A DNA stretch of 64,000 nt from DATJGF01 sp035495315 (GCA_035495315.1 DATJGF010000170.1:1-64000); one strand, 5' to 3'; counted from the stretch's first letter, positions 9,171 through 19,310 are shown. Notes: generated from the sequence alone by a model not told the origin. Made by a program: numbers and translations.

Positions 9171-10082
9171 TCAGAACGTGATCGCCCGGCTGCGGAACCA
9201 GTCCCCGACGCGCGCAGGCCAGGTGGTGACTAGATCCTTTGACGGGCGCAGCCCGTAGCCATGCCCGCCAGAGGGATAGACGTGGAGCTCGAACGGGACT
9301 TGAGCCTTCCGCAGGGCCGCGGAGTAGAAGAGAACATTTTCAACTCGAACCGGGTCATCCTGGGCCATCGCCAAAAAAGTCGGCGGCGTATTGCTGGTGA
9401 CGGTCAATTCAGGCGCGAGGCGATCGCCCTGGTCTTTCAGCGTGAGACCCCCTGGATATACCAAAACAACAAAATCCGGACGGCAACTGAGCTGATCGGC
9501 CGTATCCACCGTGGGATAGCTTCTAGCGTCGGACTGATTACTTATCAGCGCGGCCAAATGACCACCGGCGGAGAATCCCAAAACACCGATACGCTTTGGG
9601 TCAAGACGCCATTCGGCAGCACGGGACCGAACCACGCCAAGCGCTCGTTGCGCATCTTGAAAGGCAGCTGGTTTTTCCGCATCCGCGCGCTTGGGCACAC
9701 GATATTTCAGGAGAACGGCGGTAACACCTATCGAGTTTAACCAATCGCATATTTCGGTGCCTTCGAGGTCCATTGCTAAAATGTGGTACCCGCCCCCTGG
9801 GCAGACGATCACTGCAGCGCCATTCTGCTTGTCAGCTGGCGATCGATAAACCGTTATGGTCGGCTTCGAGACGTTGCCGAGGCGAATTACCGGTTTGCCA
9901 GCGATGAGATTGTCTTTGGCGGAGGTCATGTCATGCTCCTCTCCAATTGAAGCTCTCTCGCCTGGTGCGGCTCCAGGCCAAAGAGCGATCACTTCGGGTT
10001 CCGACGCCGGCACACCCGTCGAAAGGAGAATCAGGCTGAATCCGGCAATCAAGGCTCTGAAGAATCGTTCAATGCAGCTCAT
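9171..10082 (-). CDS. Secreted alpha/beta hydrolase, acetyl-esterase type
   Basis: A 303-residue alpha/beta hydrolase of the BD-FAE/xylan acetyl-esterase-like group. It has an N-terminal signal peptide, then an oxyanion-hole segment CPGGGYH (about residue 95), the nucleophile elbow GFSAGGH (Ser about 171), an acidic residue in QDDPVR (about 243) and the catalytic His in GGHGYG (about 274). It probably deacetylates plant or microbial polysaccharides in the periplasm. The start ATG overlaps the stop of the upstream giant fusion gene by four bases (ATGA, 10079-10082), so translation is likely coupled. The two products probably act on the same substrate. Confidence 0.9.
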   Translation of the reverse strand: MSCIERFFRALIAGFSLILLSTGVPASEPEVIALWPGAAPGERASIGEEHDMTSAKDNLIAGKPVIRLGNVSKPTITVYRSPADKQNGAAVIVCPGGGYHILAMDLEGTEICDWLNSIGVTAVLLKYRVPKRADAEKPAAFQDAQRALGVVRSRAAEWRLDPKRIGVLGFSAGGHLAALISNQSDARSYPTVDTADQLSCRPDFVVLVYPGGLTLKDQGDRLAPELTVTSNTPPTFLAMAQDDPVRVENVLFYSAALRKAQVPFELHVYPSGGHGYGLRPSKDLVTTWPARVGDWFRSRAITF

Positions 10083-13000
10083 TGGGCAATTGTTGTTGGG
10101 GTATCGGTGATAAACGAGATTATATCGGCCATATCCTGAGGCTTGAGCCCCGTCTCGAATCCCTCAGGCATGAACGACCGGCCGGAAGTGGTAAACTCTC
10201 TGATATTGCTGCGCAAGATTGTTTCCTCGGTGCCGCCGGCAATGCGCAAGGAAATGCTATTAGGCGTATCGGCGATCAATATTCCGGTCAATTCACGTTC
10301 ATCGGCAGTAATAACGGTGCAGGCTGTGTACGCGGGGTCAACCGCCTGGTTGGGATCCAGAATCGCGGTTAACAATTCCTGAATTGGTTTGTCGGCAACC
10401 GTTCCAAGCTCGGGGCCGACGTTGTGACCCTCGCCATGCGAACTGTGACAGATCGAGCAATTTTGAGAAAAAAGGACGTGTCCGTGCTCTCGATTACCTG
10501 GTAACTCCGAAATTCCTTTGTACCTCTCAATGATTTTCTGGCGGTCGGCGTTGATACTGGCCAGCAGCTTCGTCGCGCGGGCGCGGATCCCCTCATCTGA
10601 GTGGTTCAACAGCTTTTGCCGTTGCAATGCCCCGAGTTCAGCTGGAGAAATCGTTCCGCTTTCGACTTCAGTCAATACGGCCTCGATCCAGACAGGGCGA
10701 CTAAATAATACGTTGAGGATCTCCTGCCTCAGGGACGGGCCCAAACGTTTCCAGTGTTTGAATAGCGCCTCCGGCACCGATGGGCTGACACACCGATGTA
10801 TCTGAACAAGCGCCCCATTTTGAATGCTCGCCGGGACTTGCGGTTGGAGCAGGTCGCCAAGGCTCGCCAGATCCTGCTCCTGACCTGACCCAGTGCGCGC
10901 AAGTAACCGCACCGACATCAACCGGTCAGCTTCAGTCGCGCCAGCGTCCGCTGCGATTTGGCGCGCCTGCTTAAAAAGAGGCTCCAGGCGGGAAAACGTT
11001 TCCTGGAAATTTGGGCCTGCTGTGAAAGACGCAAGCGTTACCTTACGCTTATCCAATCCGTCAAGAAAGCCTATTAAACCGGCGAATTGCCACGATTTAT
11101 AGGAACCACCCGCCGGAGTGGCGATTTGCTGAAGTGCCGGCAACAATTTGTCGTGTTGTTGAGCTGCGGTCGCCAGTTCCATCAGGCTTTCGACGAGCTC
11201 CGGGGGCACAGGCCGTAGTTTGGTTTCGGCGAGGATCGTCTCGAGCAGGGTATCAATATGTCGTACCGCTGAGCTGAGCACCGCCGTCTGCATATACTCG
11301 TCCGCCCAGTCTTTTTGGGCAAGCCGAGCCAAAGCCTGTCCTACCGCCGCGCCTTTCCACTCGCCAAGGCTGAAGGCCAGTTGGTACCGTACTCGAATAT
11401 CGGCATCTTCGGCCAGGTTCAAAAGGCGGGAGTCCAGTTCCGGAAGTTGACCAAACTTTGTTTCGCTCAAGGCAACCGCCTCGCGGCGGACCGCATAATG
11501 AGAATCTTTGATGGCACCAACCAATAGTTGCGCTGTTAGTGCGTGCAAACCGTCCAGCGTGCGAAGCGCCTGCAACCGGGTTTTGGGATTCGGGCTCTGC
11601 CCGACCAAATGCTCAAGGTCCTTGACCGTGGCAAGATCATGACTCTGCACTAAGAGACGTTGAGCGGTATCGCGTTGCCAACCGTTTGGGCTTTCGAGCG
11701 CAGCCACTAATTGCCCGGTGCTTAGTTGATCCAGGCGCGGAATTTTGCGCGGCCGAGCGTTGGCGGGATAGACACGGTAAATGCGGCCTTTGTCGTCGCC
11801 GGCACGAAGGTCAGGACGATGCTTCAGCTCTTCAGGAAAGTACTCCGGATGCTCGATAATGAGGCGATACATGTCCGCAATATATAGAGCCCCGTCAGGA
11901 CCGGTTTTGACCATGACCGGACGAAACCAATTATCGGTAGAAGCCAGGAACTCAGAACTTTTTTCCCCGGCGGCGCGATGGCTGTCGAATGAAACACCCT
12001 TGGGTTCGAGGATTTCACGATGAACGACGTTGTTCGCGGGCTCGCAAATAAAGACGCTCGAGGAAAACTCAGGGCCGAAAAGTTCATCGCGATAAGGAGT
12101 CGCACTGCAAGCCGAGGTAACCTCAAACAAATGCGTAGGCCAATTGAACCGCCGTTGTGGGCGGCTAATCGCGAAGATGCGATTTGGTTCCGGGTCGCTG
12201 GGGAGCAGCTTGGTTAAGGAATTCACCGCGAGGTGCGGATTTCGCGCAAGGTACTGTTCCGGGATCAGATAATGCCACAACCAGCGGCTGTTATCATTGC
12301 CGAACCAATTACCCCAATCATCCCGGTGCCGGCCAAACTGAGTCGCGCCCGGAACCAATTCCATCGAACTATCATCGGGTTTGAAACGCAAATCGTGGCC
12401 GCGCAGGTTGAGGTCGAAATTCCTGGCGACCGAATGGACCGTTCCCCCGCTTCCTCCATTGGCGGCATAGATCCAGTTGTCTAGGCCGTACTCGAAACCG
12501 TTGACCCGGTGCTGCTGATTTCCCTGATGGAAGCCAGTAAACAACAATTGGCGAATGTCGGCTTTGCCATCACCGTCCGTATCCTCCGCATAAAAGATAT
12601 CGGGGGCGGCGCTAATCAGCACGCCTTTGCGCCAAGGAAGCAATCCATTGGGGAATCTCAGGTCTTCGAGGAAGACTGTTGATTTATCGTAGCGCCCATC
12701 GCCATCCGTGTCCTCAAGGACTTTCACGACGCCACCCGGTTTGCCTTTGCCGTCCATGCCCAAAGGGTAGTCGCGCATTTCCACGACCCACATTTTACCA
12801 TCGGGCGTCCAGTCGAAGGCTACCGGGTCAAGTACGAGCGGTTCACTGGCAACCAGCTCGATTTTGAATCCGGGCGGAAGACGAAACGATGCCAGCGCTT
12901 GAGCCGGTGTCTTGGGGGGTGCCTCTCCGCCAAGCTGAACATCCTGAAACGACATGCGCCGAAGTTTATCGGGTGAATCGGCAGTGTCCTCGTTCTGGAC

Positions 13001-14887
13001 GTAAAGCTCCTGAGCATGAAACCAGGCGCCGTTATTCGGATGTGCTCCCCCCCGAACCAACATTGGGATTTCGCCGGGATCACCCCGCTTACCCGCTCGC
13101 ACCTCATATGACCAGCCAATCTCCCAACCCAACCACGACTTCGCCTCGGCAATGAAAATATGCAACGCAAATTCCTTCTCGTTGGAAAAAAGCACGTCAG
13201 CAAAGCCATCCCCATTAACATCAATAAAACGCACGCCATTGTCTTCACCGCGTTCGTTCACAATCGCGGCACCGCCCGGCAAATTGAACGGCTGGCGTTT
13301 CCATGCCGTCTCGGCGCCACTCCATGCGAAGACTGCGTTCTGGCTTTCATTACCCACCAACAGTTCGCATCCGCCGTCATTATTCACATCTCTCAGTCTT
13401 ACGCCGCGGTCACGTCCTCCGACACTTGTCAGAATCGGCTGCCCCTTGAGGTTTAGTCCCAAGAAGAGCCCGGACTTCTCCAGCCATTCTGAACCGTCGA
13501 ACAACCAGGCACCGCGAGAGGTTTCGTTGTGCCAGAAGGCGAGCACCTCTCCCTCGGAGCCAAAGATGCCAAACCTTACTCCTGGGTCCCGCTGATTTGG
13601 GGGTTTGTTGGCCTCGACTAATTCCACCGGGAATTTGCTTTGACTCCACCGGCGGGTCGTCGGGTTCCATAGTCTAGTGGCGCGGAGCCGATCATTTCCA
13701 ATAACCACGTCCAGATATCCATCATTATTCAGGTCGAGCAGCCGTACGCCATTGTCGCCGCCGTCGGCTGCCCGCAAGGGCTCGCCTAGCAGCAAATTCT
13801 GGTTGATACGCTCTTGAGCTTCACGAAAGTTCAAAAACTTGATCCGTTTGCCGTATTTAGCTGCAGCATAGTCTATCAGGCTAACCAGTTGATCGTTACG
13901 GATCCAACCGTGCGGGTGAAAGACCATCGTAAAGACGCCCTGCTTCAATACCGTTAAATCAAGGGCTGCTTTCCAGTCCGCGAGGGTCGCTCCATTGGTG
14001 GCCCCGTGGCAATTAAAGGCCTCCCAGTCACTCGGAGCGGTGCAGGGAAACTCCCAACACAATTTGCCGATCACGTACGGATAGGGATAATTCTCGATAG
14101 TGGTCGCGAAAGACCCGAGACTTAAACGGGTAATGCTATTGGTCTTTTCCGGAAAGTACTTGCCGAAACGATCGGCACCATCTGCAGTTGTAACCATCTC
14201 CCTGGGCAGGCTGGAATCGGCGCTGGTAAACAGGTCCATGACCGAAGAGTCGATGGTGAGGAAATGTCCTCCCGGGCTTAGGTGGTTGAAAATCTCGGAA
14301 AAAAAGCGCGGGCTGGTGCTGTTCATGGAATCACAGCAAGGCATGCGAAAGGCAACGGGTTTATTGGAAGGAACCAGGTTCAACAGATCAATACACCCGT
14401 AAACATTCGTTGCGGCGGCTTCAAAGTCGCCCTTAGCGAACAGTGGACAGGGATGATTCAGCGTATGTACCTCGATTGAGAGTCCTTCCTTAAGCCATCG
14501 TTGTAACTGCGGGTCAGCAATCGGAACAAATCGGGTCATAATCGATACCGGGGCCCGTCCATCGATCCTTTTCAGACGATCCAGAACCGGGCGCAAAAAC
14601 GTTTCGTATCGGGCTGTCTCGGTCATATCGTCGATCGCGAGGATGACCGCCGCATCGACTCCGGGTTCACCGATCCACTGAGCTGTCGTTAATTTCGGAA
14701 AATCCGTTCCGACATAAAACGGGTCATTACTGTCGAGAAATGTGACACGATTAGCGCCAGAAAAGCCCGAGGCTTTGCGGTTGGTTTCCGCAGAGAACCC
14801 GGTCGCCGCAAGCCCGAGAAATAAGGTCAGGAGGAACCCAAAAAGCACGCGTAAGGAGCTCGGCACCGAGAAGGAACAGGCTGGCAT
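10079..14887 (-). CDS. Giant PVC-type fusion: polysaccharide deacetylase-like, FG-GAP, membrane-bound dehydrogenase, HEAT, cytochrome c
   Basis: A 1602-residue secreted protein. In order: signal peptide; polysaccharide-deacetylase-like NodB fold (about 50-330) with AIDDM, HTLNHP and RMPCC in place of the usual metal/catalytic motifs; FG-GAP/VCBS repeats (about 370-650) with several DxNxDG calcium-binding motifs such as DLNNDGYLD and DVNGDGFAD; a PVC-type dehydrogenase beta-propeller (about 680-1115) with DTDGDG motifs; HEAT-like repeats (about 1125-1270); and a C-terminal haem domain with CSICH at about 1477-1481 and a distal Met in SFMPEG. The haem c would be attached in the periplasm. The ATG at 14887 precedes the signal peptide; a TTG at 14923 would add 12 residues. 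The dehydrogenase/HEAT/cytochrome part is the standard planctomycete-verrucomicrobial architecture. The deacetylase and FG-GAP front is the unusual addition. Confidence 0.88.
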   Translation of the reverse strand: MPACSFSVPSSLRVLFGFLLTLFLGLAATGFSAETNRKASGFSGANRVTFLDSNDPFYVGTDFPKLTTAQWIGEPGVDAAVILAIDDMTETARYETFLRPVLDRLKRIDGRAPVSIMTRFVPIADPQLQRWLKEGLSIEVHTLNHPCPLFAKGDFEAAATNVYGCIDLLNLVPSNKPVAFRMPCCDSMNSTSPRFFSEIFNHLSPGGHFLTIDSSVMDLFTSADSSLPREMVTTADGADRFGKYFPEKTNSITRLSLGSFATTIENYPYPYVIGKLCWEFPCTAPSDWEAFNCHGATNGATLADWKAALDLTVLKQGVFTMVFHPHGWIRNDQLVSLIDYAAAKYGKRIKFLNFREAQERINQNLLLGEPLRAADGGDNGVRLLDLNNDGYLDVVIGNDRLRATRLWNPTTRRWSQSKFPVELVEANKPPNQRDPGVRFGIFGSEGEVLAFWHNETSRGAWLFDGSEWLEKSGLFLGLNLKGQPILTSVGGRDRGVRLRDVNNDGGCELLVGNESQNAVFAWSGAETAWKRQPFNLPGGAAIVNERGEDNGVRFIDVNGDGFADVLFSNEKEFALHIFIAEAKSWLGWEIGWSYEVRAGKRGDPGEIPMLVRGGAHPNNGAWFHAQELYVQNEDTADSPDKLRRMSFQDVQLGGEAPPKTPAQALASFRLPPGFKIELVASEPLVLDPVAFDWTPDGKMWVVEMRDYPLGMDGKGKPGGVVKVLEDTDGDGRYDKSTVFLEDLRFPNGLLPWRKGVLISAAPDIFYAEDTDGDGKADIRQLLFTGFHQGNQQHRVNGFEYGLDNWIYAANGGSGGTVHSVARNFDLNLRGHDLRFKPDDSSMELVPGATQFGRHRDDWGNWFGNDNSRWLWHYLIPEQYLARNPHLAVNSLTKLLPSDPEPNRIFAISRPQRRFNWPTHLFEVTSACSATPYRDELFGPEFSSSVFICEPANNVVHREILEPKGVSFDSHRAAGEKSSEFLASTDNWFRPVMVKTGPDGALYIADMYRLIIEHPEYFPEELKHRPDLRAGDDKGRIYRVYPANARPRKIPRLDQLSTGQLVAALESPNGWQRDTAQRLLVQSHDLATVKDLEHLVGQSPNPKTRLQALRTLDGLHALTAQLLVGAIKDSHYAVRREAVALSETKFGQLPELDSRLLNLAEDADIRVRYQLAFSLGEWKGAAVGQALARLAQKDWADEYMQTAVLSSAVRHIDTLLETILAETKLRPVPPELVESLMELATAAQQHDKLLPALQQIATPAGGSYKSWQFAGLIGFLDGLDKRKVTLASFTAGPNFQETFSRLEPLFKQARQIAADAGATEADRLMSVRLLARTGSGQEQDLASLGDLLQPQVPASIQNGALVQIHRCVSPSVPEALFKHWKRLGPSLRQEILNVLFSRPVWIEAVLTEVESGTISPAELGALQRQKLLNHSDEGIRARATKLLASINADRQKIIERYKGISELPGNREHGHVLFSQNCSICHSSHGEGHNVGPELGTVADKPIQELLTAILDPNQAVDPAYTACTVITADERELTGILIADTPNSISLRIAGGTEETILRSNIREFTTSGRSFMPEGFETGLKPQDMADIISFITDTPTTIAQ

Positions 14888-15117
14888 AAGCCCACTTATA
14901 CGCGACGAGTCTGGACGAAACAATCTATCAAATCAGCGATTGGATCGGGCGTGAGGCGGTGCTCCCTACCGGGAACCCCCGGGAAAGGGTTTCTAATCTT
15001 CACCGGGATAAGGTACGTGTCCGCCCCCGATTGGTGCCAGAGCGGCAAGGGTTTAAGGTCGTTACCAGATGAAAATGAATATGCGTCAGTAGCGCGGTAT
15101 TCGCCCGAACTGTTCTT

Positions 15118-15891
15118 ATGAAAATGGCTCAACCGAGTATGTCAAATACCAACTCAAATGTCGGCTCGCCCGGCAGTCACTGGAATTCCGCGCCCCAATC
15201 GGCGATCGGACAGTTACGCAAATCAAAAGGGATCCGAGTTCTCCTGGTCGATGACCATCCAGTCGTACGCCGGGGCCTGGCCGCCTGCCTTTCCCTGCAG
15301 GGAAATATCTCGATCGTGGGCGAAGCCGCCGATGGGCGGGAGGCCATCCAGAAGGCTAAGGAGCTGGCACCGGATGTCGTGTTGATGGACATTGACATGC
15401 CGCAAATTAACGGACTAAGCGCCACCGAAATGTTGCGCCGCCAAGACCCCAATCTCAAGGTGCTCATCCTCTCCATGCACCACCATCCCGAGTACGTCCT
15501 GCGGATCCTCCAATCCGGGGCCCGGGGCTACGTTTTAAAGGAAGCCTCGCCCGAAGAATTGCTTCGCGCGATCGAGACAGTTCAAGCGGGCGAAACCTTC
15601 TTCAGCTCTGATGTCGCCAGGGTTGCGCTCAATCAGTTTGTCCATGGCCCTGGTGAAGGTCCCCGAGCTACCCAACTCAGTAATCGCGAACGGGAAGTGC
15701 TGGTCGCGATTGCGGAGGGACTGAGTAATAAAGAGATTGCCTGCCGTTTGGGGGTTGGTGTTCGCACCGTCGAAACGCACCGTGAACGCATCATGCGCAA
15801 ACTCAATATTCATAGCGTCGCCGGTTTGACGAAGTTCGCAATCGCCAAAGGACTCATCACGCTGCCTAAGGAAGCCACCGCCCCAAGCTGA
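15118..15891 (+). CDS. NarL/FixJ-family response regulator
   Basis: A 257-residue two-domain transcription regulator. After a polar N-terminal tail of about 38 residues comes a receiver domain with DD at 45-46, phospho-acceptor Asp at about 91 (VLMDIDMP), Ser at about 113 (LILSM) and Lys in YVLKEASPEE. The C-terminal LuxR-type HTH (about 183-245) contains LSNREREVL, the recognition helix region GLSNKEIACRLGVGVRTVE and HRERIMRKL. It should bind DNA as a phosphorylated dimer. It is an orphan, since no histidine kinase is adjacent. The ATG at 15118 is the first in frame; an internal ATG at 15139 is also possible. Confidence 0.9.
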   Translation: MKMAQPSMSNTNSNVGSPGSHWNSAPQSAIGQLRKSKGIRVLLVDDHPVVRRGLAACLSLQGNISIVGEAADGREAIQKAKELAPDVVLMDIDMPQINGLSATEMLRRQDPNLKVLILSMHHHPEYVLRILQSGARGYVLKEASPEELLRAIETVQAGETFFSSDVARVALNQFVHGPGEGPRATQLSNREREVLVAIAEGLSNKEIACRLGVGVRTVETHRERIMRKLNIHSVAGLTKFAIAKGLITLPKEATAPS

Positions 15892-16131
15892 GTTTACAGC
15901 TCCTTATTTTGATCCTGAATCGCGCGACGACTAGATTGTCCGCCATCGGTTCTCAATGCACTCGATGGGTATTGAGAACTGCTCACAAGCATCCGGCTGC
16001 GGGTTGAATTCGCCGAACGCTCCAAAGTCGGCGCTCTCGAGAACACCTGAGCCGTGCTACAAAAAGCGCGGTTCGATTGAATTCCATTGTTGCATCTGCG
16101 TCGAGGACTGGGTTAAAAACCATCACCACCG

Positions 16132-16341
16132 ATGCGCATTTTAGCCAGTGTTGGCATTGAAGAAGTCCCGGACATGTCCCTTTTCAAGGTCGGGCACGGC
16201 TCCGGGCTGCGTCTACTACTGCCGATCGGTTTTATTGCGATTATGCTGCTGGCACTGTTCGGGCTTGAGTATTACAAGGATTGGAAGCGCAAACGGAGGA
16301 TGAATCGGATTTGGGCGAAATCGGGACGCGCCCCGAAATGA
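16132..16341 (+). CDS. Small single-span membrane protein
   Basis: A 69-residue open frame. A short N-terminal tail is followed by one strong hydrophobic helix (about residues 29-47, LLLPIGFIAIMLLALFGL) and a Lys/Arg-rich C-terminal tail (DWKRKRR). By the positive-inside rule the tail should be cytoplasmic. There is no good ribosome-binding site before either possible start (ATG 16132 or ATG 16174). No family is recognised. The gene stands alone between the response regulator and a long non-coding stretch. The hydrophobic pattern and basic tail make it likelier to be real than a chance frame, but it remains tentative. Confidence 0.4.
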   Translation: MRILASVGIEEVPDMSLFKVGHGSGLRLLLPIGFIAIMLLALFGLEYYKDWKRKRRMNRIWAKSGRAPK

Positions 16342-16826
16342 TTCCAGGCTAACGCCGATAAGAGGGACACCCGTTCTTCAGCTGCAGTTGCAAACTTTCG
16401 TCATTGACTACCTGCAGTCGCTCCACTCTACTTCGGCCCGAGCCGAAAAACCGGCAGCAGGAATCGCGATGTCTCGCTGGTAGCAAAGGCCTCCAAAGAT
16501 ATAATCTGGCCCCCGGTTCTTGGGCTGCATAGGGCAAATGGGAGCCAGGAAAGCGCGAACGGGGCGCCGAACCCCGCCTCTCAAATCTGGGGAAAACGGG
16601 CAGCATTGAACACGATGCCGACCTATTGTGTCTGCTCTTCAGGCCAGACATAGCCAACGGCTGACGACCCTCAGCCACAACAGGCCGAGAAGAGTATTGC
16701 CGGATCTGTTGATTGCGAAACGGCGCCAAGCGCTACAGGCGATTACGGGCGAAGTACCTCAACGCCTAGGCGCGGTTCAAAGCGCAGCAAAGTAAGACGA
16801 AGACGTGCCTAACTGACCGAGCGACG
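16342..16826. other. 485-base gene-poor interval before bamA
   Basis: No convincing gene is seen here. A minus-strand frame (16349-16729) has an Arg/Ser/Pro-rich translation without domain features and is judged spurious. A 17-base imperfect palindrome of the form CGGGG-N7-CCCCG lies near 16559-16575. It has no T-run and is not a terminator. The interval probably carries the bamA promoter, but I could not pick a -10/-35 pair with confidence. Confidence 0.4.
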
Positions 16827-19310
16827 ATGAACTTTCTGCTTCGCGTATGCGGGCTGGTCCTGCTTTTGGCCGGCCTGTCCTCGGCCAAGGCCCAAATGGC
16901 GCCACCGAAGGTCGCTAAAATCGAGATACAACACCTCGGACCCGCATCCGTCAGCGACGAACTCATCCGCGCCAATATCCGGGTTAAGCCCGGTGATGCC
17001 TATTTGCCAGCGGCGGTCGACGAGGACATCCGCAACCTTTACGCTACCGGCCTGTTTTACAACGTCCGCGTCACCCGCGAAGAGACACCGGCCGGAATGG
17101 TCCTCACCTACGTGGTTCAGGGAAACCCACGCCTGACGGAAATCCGTTTCCAAGGCAATACCAAGTTCAAAAACACCAAATTACAAAAGACAATCGCGTC
17201 AAAAGTTGGCGAACCGTTCAACGAGCGCAAGCTGTTCACCGATGCGCAGGAAATTCAGAAGCTTTATCAAAAGAAGGGCTATCCCGGCACAACCGTCGCA
17301 TATTCTTATTCGCTGGAAGAGGCCACTGGCCGGGCGACTGCCACTTTCAACATCAAAGAGACCCCAAAAGTAAAAATCAAAGCCGTAGAGTTTATCGGCG
17401 CCCACGCCTTTCCCCAAAAACGACTCAGAAAAGTCATTAAGACCCGAAAGCGGTGGATGTTTTCCTGGCTGACAGGCAGCGGCATTCTCAAGGACGAACA
17501 ATTCGAAGAGGATAAAGAAAAACTGACCGAGTTCTACCGCGATCATGGGTATCTGGATTTCGAAATCCGCAATGTCGACTTCCTCAACCCGAGCCCGCGC
17601 GAGATGGTAATCCGTTTCACCATCTACGAAGGAACACAATACAAAGTCGGCGCCATTAAGTTCAGCGGCAACAAGCTCTTCACAACCGCCGATATCACGA
17701 ACGGTTTGCGCTTCGTGCACGCATTCAAAGGCGACCGCGCCAAGACCGGCCCCAACGGCCTCACCATGGATGTCGGCGATACGTTCACCCCCAAAGGCCT
17801 GACCAAGGACACAGAAGACGTCGAGGATTTTTACGGTTCCAAAGGTTACATCGACGTCACCCCCGGACAAAAACTGAACGTCGTCAAACTGCCCAACACC
17901 GAAACGGGCACGATGGACCTGGATTTTCAACTTGATGAAGGGCAGAAGTATCTGATTGAAAAGATCGAGATTCGCGGCAACACCAAGACCAAAGACAAGG
18001 TGATCCGCCGTGAATTGGCAGTGTCGCCAGGCGAGACCTTTGACATGGTTCGCGTTAAGCGGAGCAAGCAGCGGCTCGAAGGTCTTCAATATTTTGAGAA
18101 AGTCGATGCACGGCCCGAACCCACCGATCCGCCGATCGCCGGACGCAAGAACCTGGTCGTTGGTGTGGATGAAAAGAACACAGGGAATCTGACGTTAGGA
18201 GCCGGATTCAGCTCGGTTGATGCTTTGGTGGGGTTTGCCGAAATAACACAGGGAAACTTTGACCTGTTCCATCCCCCGACGTTCACTGGCGGCGGCCAAA
18301 GGTTTCGTCTGCGGGTTTCGATCGGCACGGAACTGCAAGATTATATGGTCTCGTTCGTTGAGCCATGGTTCCTCGGACGCAAGCTCTCACTTGGGGTGGA
18401 CCTCTACTACCGTGACCTGAACTATCTCAGCCTCGACAACATCTATAGCGTGACACGCGGTGGAGGTAAAGTAAGCCTGACCCGCGCTTTAGGGAGCGAT
18501 TTTCTAATCGGCAGTCTCAGTTACACGCTGGAAGATGTCGGCATCCATCTCAACCCTGGCTGGCATGGGCCACTACTGGGGTTCTCCGGTGATCCCGCAG
18601 GCGCACCCGGCGGTGGACACGGATTCCCAACCCAGGTCCCCGGTGTCATTCCCGGCAACGTGCCCCCCTCCATTCTCCAGGAAGTCGGCTACAGCCTGCT
18701 GTCGCGCGTGGGCGGCGCGCTCGCGTACGACACACGAAACAGCGTCCGGCTGCCCAATAAAGGACAAAGAACCGAACTGGATGCGGAAATCGTCGGGGGC
18801 GATAAAGAATTCTACAAACTCGAACTGAAATCCAGCTGGTACTTCAAAGGCCTGGCCAAGGGCCACGTTCTCGAAATGATCGGCAAAACAGGCGTCGCCG
18901 AGAGTCTTCAGTCAGAGGACGTGCCCTTTTACGAACGCTATTATCTGGGTGGCTTGTATTCGTTGCGCGGTTTCAAATTTCACAGCATCAGTCCACGCGA
19001 TCCCGGCTTTAGTGAACCTGTCGGTGGCGACACCTATTGGTTTGGCTCTGCCGAATACAGCATCCCAATTATTGAACAAGAACACGGGGTCGGTGTCCGT
19101 TTTGCATTCTTTTATGATATAGGCAATGTCAGTGCGCCGCCTTACACCTGGAGCATCAACCACTTCAATGATAACTGGGGTGTGGGATTGCGCCTCAACC
19201 TGCCGATCGGTCCCATTCGCCTCGATTACGGTATCCCCATCCATCACGACATATTTAATAGCGGAAACGGCCAGTTCCAATTTGGGGTCGGCTATACACG
19301 TGAACTGTAA
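16827..19310 (+). CDS. bamA: Outer membrane protein assembly factor BamA
   Basis: The essential Omp85 insertase that folds beta-barrel proteins into the outer membrane. The protein has 827 residues, close to the family norm of about 800. It has a signal peptide (residues 1-22, ending SAKAQ), then five POTRA-like repeats (about 28-430) with typical Gly-Asn or Gly-Asp turns (GNTKFKN, GNKLFTT, GNTKTKDKVI). A C-terminal 16-strand barrel follows. The L6 lid motif (V/L)RGF is present as SLRGFKF near residue 717. The barrel ends FGVGYTREL, so the terminal residue is Leu, not the usual aromatic. The usual partner skp follows at 21899, separated from bamA by an SBBP-repeat gene. Confidence 0.96.
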   Translation: MNFLLRVCGLVLLLAGLSSAKAQMAPPKVAKIEIQHLGPASVSDELIRANIRVKPGDAYLPAAVDEDIRNLYATGLFYNVRVTREETPAGMVLTYVVQGNPRLTEIRFQGNTKFKNTKLQKTIASKVGEPFNERKLFTDAQEIQKLYQKKGYPGTTVAYSYSLEEATGRATATFNIKETPKVKIKAVEFIGAHAFPQKRLRKVIKTRKRWMFSWLTGSGILKDEQFEEDKEKLTEFYRDHGYLDFEIRNVDFLNPSPREMVIRFTIYEGTQYKVGAIKFSGNKLFTTADITNGLRFVHAFKGDRAKTGPNGLTMDVGDTFTPKGLTKDTEDVEDFYGSKGYIDVTPGQKLNVVKLPNTETGTMDLDFQLDEGQKYLIEKIEIRGNTKTKDKVIRRELAVSPGETFDMVRVKRSKQRLEGLQYFEKVDARPEPTDPPIAGRKNLVVGVDEKNTGNLTLGAGFSSVDALVGFAEITQGNFDLFHPPTFTGGGQRFRLRVSIGTELQDYMVSFVEPWFLGRKLSLGVDLYYRDLNYLSLDNIYSVTRGGGKVSLTRALGSDFLIGSLSYTLEDVGIHLNPGWHGPLLGFSGDPAGAPGGGHGFPTQVPGVIPGNVPPSILQEVGYSLLSRVGGALAYDTRNSVRLPNKGQRTELDAEIVGGDKEFYKLELKSSWYFKGLAKGHVLEMIGKTGVAESLQSEDVPFYERYYLGGLYSLRGFKFHSISPRDPGFSEPVGGDTYWFGSAEYSIPIIEQEHGVGVRFAFFYDIGNVSAPPYTWSINHFNDNWGVGLRLNLPIGPIRLDYGIPIHHDIFNSGNGQFQFGVGYTREL

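Noticed and set aside
16349..16729. 126-residue minus-strand frame in the spacer before bamA
   Set aside because: Arg/Ser/Pro-rich, no hydrophobic or domain pattern, no ribosome site. Looks like a chance frame in GC-rich non-coding DNA.
17199..18089. 296-residue minus-strand frame
   Set aside because: Lies fully antisense to bamA, whose POTRA pattern is clear.
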